DNA from: Piromyces finnis
Taxonomy: Eukaryota; Neocallimastigomycota; Neocallimastigomycetes; Neocallimastigales; Neocallimastigaceae
Reading direction: 5' to 3'
DNA length: 64,000 nt
Assembly: GCA_002104945.1 (NCBI GenBank)
Contig: MCFH01000035.1
Span: forward strand, 124,001-188,000
The position numbers and the translations under genes were made by a program. Positions 60,301-64,000 of the stretch are shown one piece after another (the first letter of the stretch is position 1; the number at the start of each line of letters is the position of its first letter). The notes beneath the pieces were generated by a model, which saw nothing but the letters and a program-made list of their open reading frames with translations, was not told where the DNA came from and did no database searches.

Positions 60301-62055
60301 TTAATTATTTTTAAATTTTAACTGTGAGGCAGGACGAGTATCAACATCATTAGCGTAAACTGCCATTTGCCAATCTTTTTCAGTTAGAAGACTGTTAGTT
60401 TCCGAATCAATCCAAAATACACCAGAACCACAGTATTCTTGTTTAAGTTTCTTATAATTCTTACTATTATAGAAATTTTTCATTGTTTGAGAAAGTGGAT
60501 ACATCATATCTAAGCCTTTCCATCTTACTGTTGCATAAGGTCTACCATTCTTTTTAGGAAGTTGATATACTATTTTCTTATTTTTAATAGGATGTGGGGC
60601 CTCATTTTCATCTTCAGAATCGAAATCTGATTTAAAAGATCGTACATCATCATTATCCTCAAATGACTTGGCGATATCTGATTCTTGAATTGAAGTTGGA
60701 TCTTGACTACACTGATTATTCTTTATTGGGATCGGTACACCATTTTCAAATTCAACGCGTAATGGTTTTTTTTTATTTTTATTTTCACCTTCCGTTTTTT
60801 CATCTTTATTTTCATCTTCTTCATTTCCTGAATCTTCCGTTGTTACACTTTCATCTTCTTCATCTTTACTTATTATTTCTACATATTCAAACGTTACCCA
60901 AGCTTTAACTAAACCACGTAAAAGTCCATGTGCTACATAGCCTAAACCCTTTTCTTTGATCCATGGTAATAAATCTCTATACATAGTTTCATAAATGCCT
61001 TCAAAGATAGGATTAACAAAATGATAATTTTCTTTTTGATAAAATACTGCATTATGAAAATATAATGGTACATTTAATATACCATCTTTTTTGTCATCCA
61101 TTGATATTCTAAATAATACTTTATCAATAATACGTCCAATCCCCAAACTTGGATAATTTTGTCCTGGCAAAAGAAGAAAAGGATCAATACAAGTATTTTG
61201 ATTTTTATCATTGTCTTTTGTTATGTTATTATTTACATTATTTAATTCATTATTATTGGAATTTATTGTTGAAGAATTATTAATTATATTTGAATCCATT
61301 TTACTTTTGGTATTATTATCAGAATTAGTATTTAAAATTTCGGATTCATTATTATTATTGTTATTGATTATAGAGGGAGACGGTGTATTCATTAATATAC
61401 GCTCATGCTTTATATTGGTATGATAGTTGAATGGACTTACGGTAGGATTCTGCATTCTAGTCCATTCTACAACAATGAAATCAATATGCTCTAATTTAAG
61501 GAATGTACTTTTGAGAAGTGGTGCAGCATTTACTAATAAATAGTTATCATGACTATGATAAATTTCAGGGATGGTATCTTCAGTTTGAGGTGCATATTGT
61601 GAAGTATGAGTTCTACGTTTAGTTTCGACGCGATGATCTGTGTATGCTACATCAGCAATACCACGAACTTGATGAATATTTTGTACTCTTCTAAACCACA
61701 TTTCAGCTAATAGATGTGATTCATTTTTTGGTGAAATATCTTTTTGGCCCATCCAAAGATAAAATTTATGTATATACCAATCTGAAGTATCCAATTCAAA
61801 GTAATATTCTTTTATACCCTGCATTTCTAAACATTTACCAATCTTGAAATCATCCATATATCGAATAATAGTATCCAATGAATAAATACCTAATAAAAGT
61901 TGTTGCTTTTTTTTAGAATTAAAACTTTCATCATTTAAATCATCAAGCATATTATCAAATTTAAATAATGATTCTCCTTTTGAGGTAGGATTCGTTGAAC
62001 CATTTACTGTTGCTGGAGGGAGAAGTGACTCTCCTTTTGATTTCGTTTGATCCAT
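60301..62055 (-). CDS. Unrecognised 584-residue intronless protein
   Basis: I do not recognise this protein. It is one uninterrupted frame beginning MDQTKSKGESLLPPATVNGS. The N-terminus holds a short duplicated motif (SKGESL at about 5-10 and again at about 26-31). An ordered part of about 35-220 includes FELDTSDWYIHKFYLWMGQK, HLLAEMWFRRVQNIHQ and LKLEHIDFIVVEWTRMQNP. An Asn/Ser low-complexity insert follows (about 230-290), then a second ordered part (LLPGQNYPSLGIGRIIDKVL, LYFHNAVFYQKENYHF, YVAHGLLRGLVKAWVTFEYV). An acidic Glu/Asp/Lys-rich linker (about 405-435) and a C-terminal block with YATVRWKGLDMMYPLS and GVFWIDSETNSL complete it. No signal peptide or TM segment is apparent. The ordered blocks and G/C rise over flanks argue that it is a real gene. 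Confidence 0.85.
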   Translation of the reverse strand: MDQTKSKGESLLPPATVNGSTNPTSKGESLFKFDNMLDDLNDESFNSKKKQQLLLGIYSLDTIIRYMDDFKIGKCLEMQGIKEYYFELDTSDWYIHKFYLWMGQKDISPKNESHLLAEMWFRRVQNIHQVRGIADVAYTDHRVETKRRTHTSQYAPQTEDTIPEIYHSHDNYLLVNAAPLLKSTFLKLEHIDFIVVEWTRMQNPTVSPFNYHTNIKHERILMNTPSPSIINNNNNNESEILNTNSDNNTKSKMDSNIINNSSTINSNNNELNNVNNNITKDNDKNQNTCIDPFLLLPGQNYPSLGIGRIIDKVLFRISMDDKKDGILNVPLYFHNAVFYQKENYHFVNPIFEGIYETMYRDLLPWIKEKGLGYVAHGLLRGLVKAWVTFEYVEIISKDEEDESVTTEDSGNEEDENKDEKTEGENKNKKKPLRVEFENGVPIPIKNNQCSQDPTSIQESDIAKSFEDNDDVRSFKSDFDSEDENEAPHPIKNKKIVYQLPKKNGRPYATVRWKGLDMMYPLSQTMKNFYNSKNYKKLKQEYCGSGVFWIDSETNSLLTEKDWQMAVYANDVDTRPASQLKFKNN

Positions 62056-64000
62056 TTTAAATTTAATTACACAAAAAAAATATAATATAAAATATTTGTT
62101 TTGTGATTCAATTAACTAAATAACTATATTAAAATTTATAATAATAAAAAATAATAATAGGTTAAAGAATATGTAAATAATTTTCACATATATATATTTA
62201 TTTAGTAAATTGAATTGTTTTTATTATATATAAAATAAAACATTTACACATTTATATCATATATAATTTCAATTATTATTTTTTTTAATTCAGTTTATTT
62301 TAAATAAAATTGTAAAATTTTGTATTATGGTGAATTAATTATGAAAATTTTAGTAAAATAGAGGATAATGAATTTTATATAGTAACATTAACGAATTAAT
62401 GTTTTTTTTTTTTTAACTATGATTTCTAGTATTTGAAGAAAATAACTACTTATGATAATTATTAATTTAAAATTTATTTTTGGAGTTATATATTATGTAT
62501 AGTTTTTCGAGTATTTATATATATATTTTAAGAAGTTAATGATATTATTAATTATTAGTTATTCATTATTATTGTTATATTTTTTTCATACTGTTAAAAA
62601 TTAATTAACCATTTTTATAATATTATTATAATTATAAATTTTGAATATTATTATTTGAAATGGTAATATATTTCATCTTAAGATTTTACTTTTTTTATTC
62701 ATTTAATTGATATAAAAGAATCTTAATACTACCATAAATACTATAAATTATTATTATAGTGTTCTTATAAAGAATTACTAAATTCATTAATACATTTTCA
62801 ATATATATAAAATAATAAAAATATTTCTATACCTTATTTAAGAAATTTCTTTTTTCTTCTATAGCAATATTACTTATTACTTATTATTTTATTATAAACT
62901 CATATTATAATTCTTCAATTTTCCTTATAATAGTATATATTTTATATTAACATTATTTTTTTTTTTCTTTTATCTTTTTTTTTTTTTTTAAAAAAAAAGT
63001 TTTAATTTCTTTTTTAAAAAACAAAAATATATTTTCGAATTTATTAATAAAGATTAAATAAAATTTGTGAAAATAAAAGTATTAATAAATATACTCTTAA
63101 AAACTTTTACCTTTTTATTATCCAAATATAAAGTTATATTAAAATAATAATTATAACAACAATAACAATATATATAAAAAAGATAAAAAGAAAAATATAG
63201 AAATTATTGTTAAGTTTTTATTAAAAGATGTATGTATTTTTTTAATAGTATTTAAAGTTTATTAAAAATATTAAAGTTTTAAATTTAATATTGTATAAAA
63301 CAAAAAACAAAAACAAAAAATAAAAAAAATATTGAATTAAATCTGTAGTTATTATGATAGACAGTAAATGAAATAAGAAATTAATAATTAGAGGATAAGA
63401 ATTGAAATTCTATATTATAATATCTATTTAATATATATATATATATTTTTTTTTTCCTTTATTATTTAAATAGAAATTTTAAATTAAATTCAATAAATGA
63501 TTATTATATAGGATTAGACAATCAATAAACTTAGATATGTTTATAAGTATTAAAAATATCAGAGCAAACTATTAATAACCTTCCTTTCTATTGAATTGAA
63601 ACCACTTTATTTATTCTATAAAATAATAAGTTTAATATGAAATATAAAATAAAGATTATGAAACAGTATTAATTTTTTTTTACAAAAATATACATTATAT
63701 AAAAATATTCATATATATATATAAACAAAGAAAAGGTATAATATTTATTGGGAGAAATAAAAAAAAAAATCAAAGTAAACTATGTATGAGTAAATATATT
63801 AAATTATATATATTATGTAAAACATAATACATTTTATAGTGAAAAGCTTGAAATGTTTAATACTATTTTTTAAAGGAATACTAATAAGAATTCTAATAAT
63901 GATTTTTTTGTTATATAAAAAGAAAAAGAAAATTTTGATTTGATTTATACTTAAAAAATAATTGTTTTATCAAAACCAATCTTTTCATAATTATTAAAAT
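62056..64000. other. Intergenic region to the right edge
   Basis: About 1.95 kb of A/T-rich DNA with T/A tracts (for example about 62959-62997) and TA runs. I see no coding exon or RNA gene up to the window end. Confidence 0.6.

Overview
The window is eukaryotic nuclear DNA with an extremely AT-rich background. Intergenic DNA is almost pure A/T with long homopolymers and ATT/TTTA microsatellites, while exons are visibly richer in G/C. Most genes are split by many short GT..AG introns, usually 60-150 bp and with donors such as GTATGT or GTAAGT. Three things together suggest a zoosporic fungus, most likely an anaerobic gut fungus (Neocallimastigomycota): a jouberin/AHI1 gene, which is a cilium gene absent from non-flagellated fungi; a SWEET sugar transporter, known from anaerobic and chytrid fungi; and this base composition. 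The assignment is inference, not proof.

Layout. 1-5392 (+): 3' part of an AHI1 homologue. 5969-9008 (-): a 10-exon cyclin-box protein. 11719-12915 (-) and 13111-14363 (+): RNA polymerase III subunit RPC9 and the KEOPS kinase BUD32, sharing a 195-bp divergent promoter region. 14716-17392 (-): a UBXN7/Ubx5-type p97 adaptor. 18725-23319 (+): NAA25, the NatB auxiliary subunit. 23968-26945 (+): a GCK-III Ste20-family kinase. 28101-29686 (+): proteasome subunit alpha-2. 30317-31428 (-): a SWEET transporter. 33918-51644 (-): six tandem, intronless type I metacaspase genes. 54998-56484 (+): GAR1 of H/ACA snoRNPs. 57419-59295 (-): an organellar NUBPL/IND1-type Fe-S P-loop NTPase. 60301-62055 (-): an intronless protein I do not recognise. 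No tRNA, rRNA, transposon or CRISPR array was recognised.

The single-copy genes are ordinary housekeeping functions (transcription, tRNA modification, protein N-acetylation, ubiquitin-proteasome, snoRNP, Fe-S). They do not form a pathway cluster. The unusual part is the metacaspase array: six intact paralogues on one strand in about 18 kb. All keep the His/Cys dyad, all lack introns although their neighbours are intron-rich, and each has a different N-terminal prodomain, two of them built from Gly/Pro/Met minisatellites. Other points of note are a 15-nt microexon in the SWEET gene, a 27-nt exon carrying the NUBPL Walker A loop, a kinase whose first coding exon appears to be only the ATG, and an 800-bp ATT repeat with 33-bp higher-order structure inside the metacaspase array.

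Exon coordinates were read by eye from GT/AG sites and reading-frame continuity. For every multi-exon gene the listed exons sum to a complete open frame, but none is checked against RNA.
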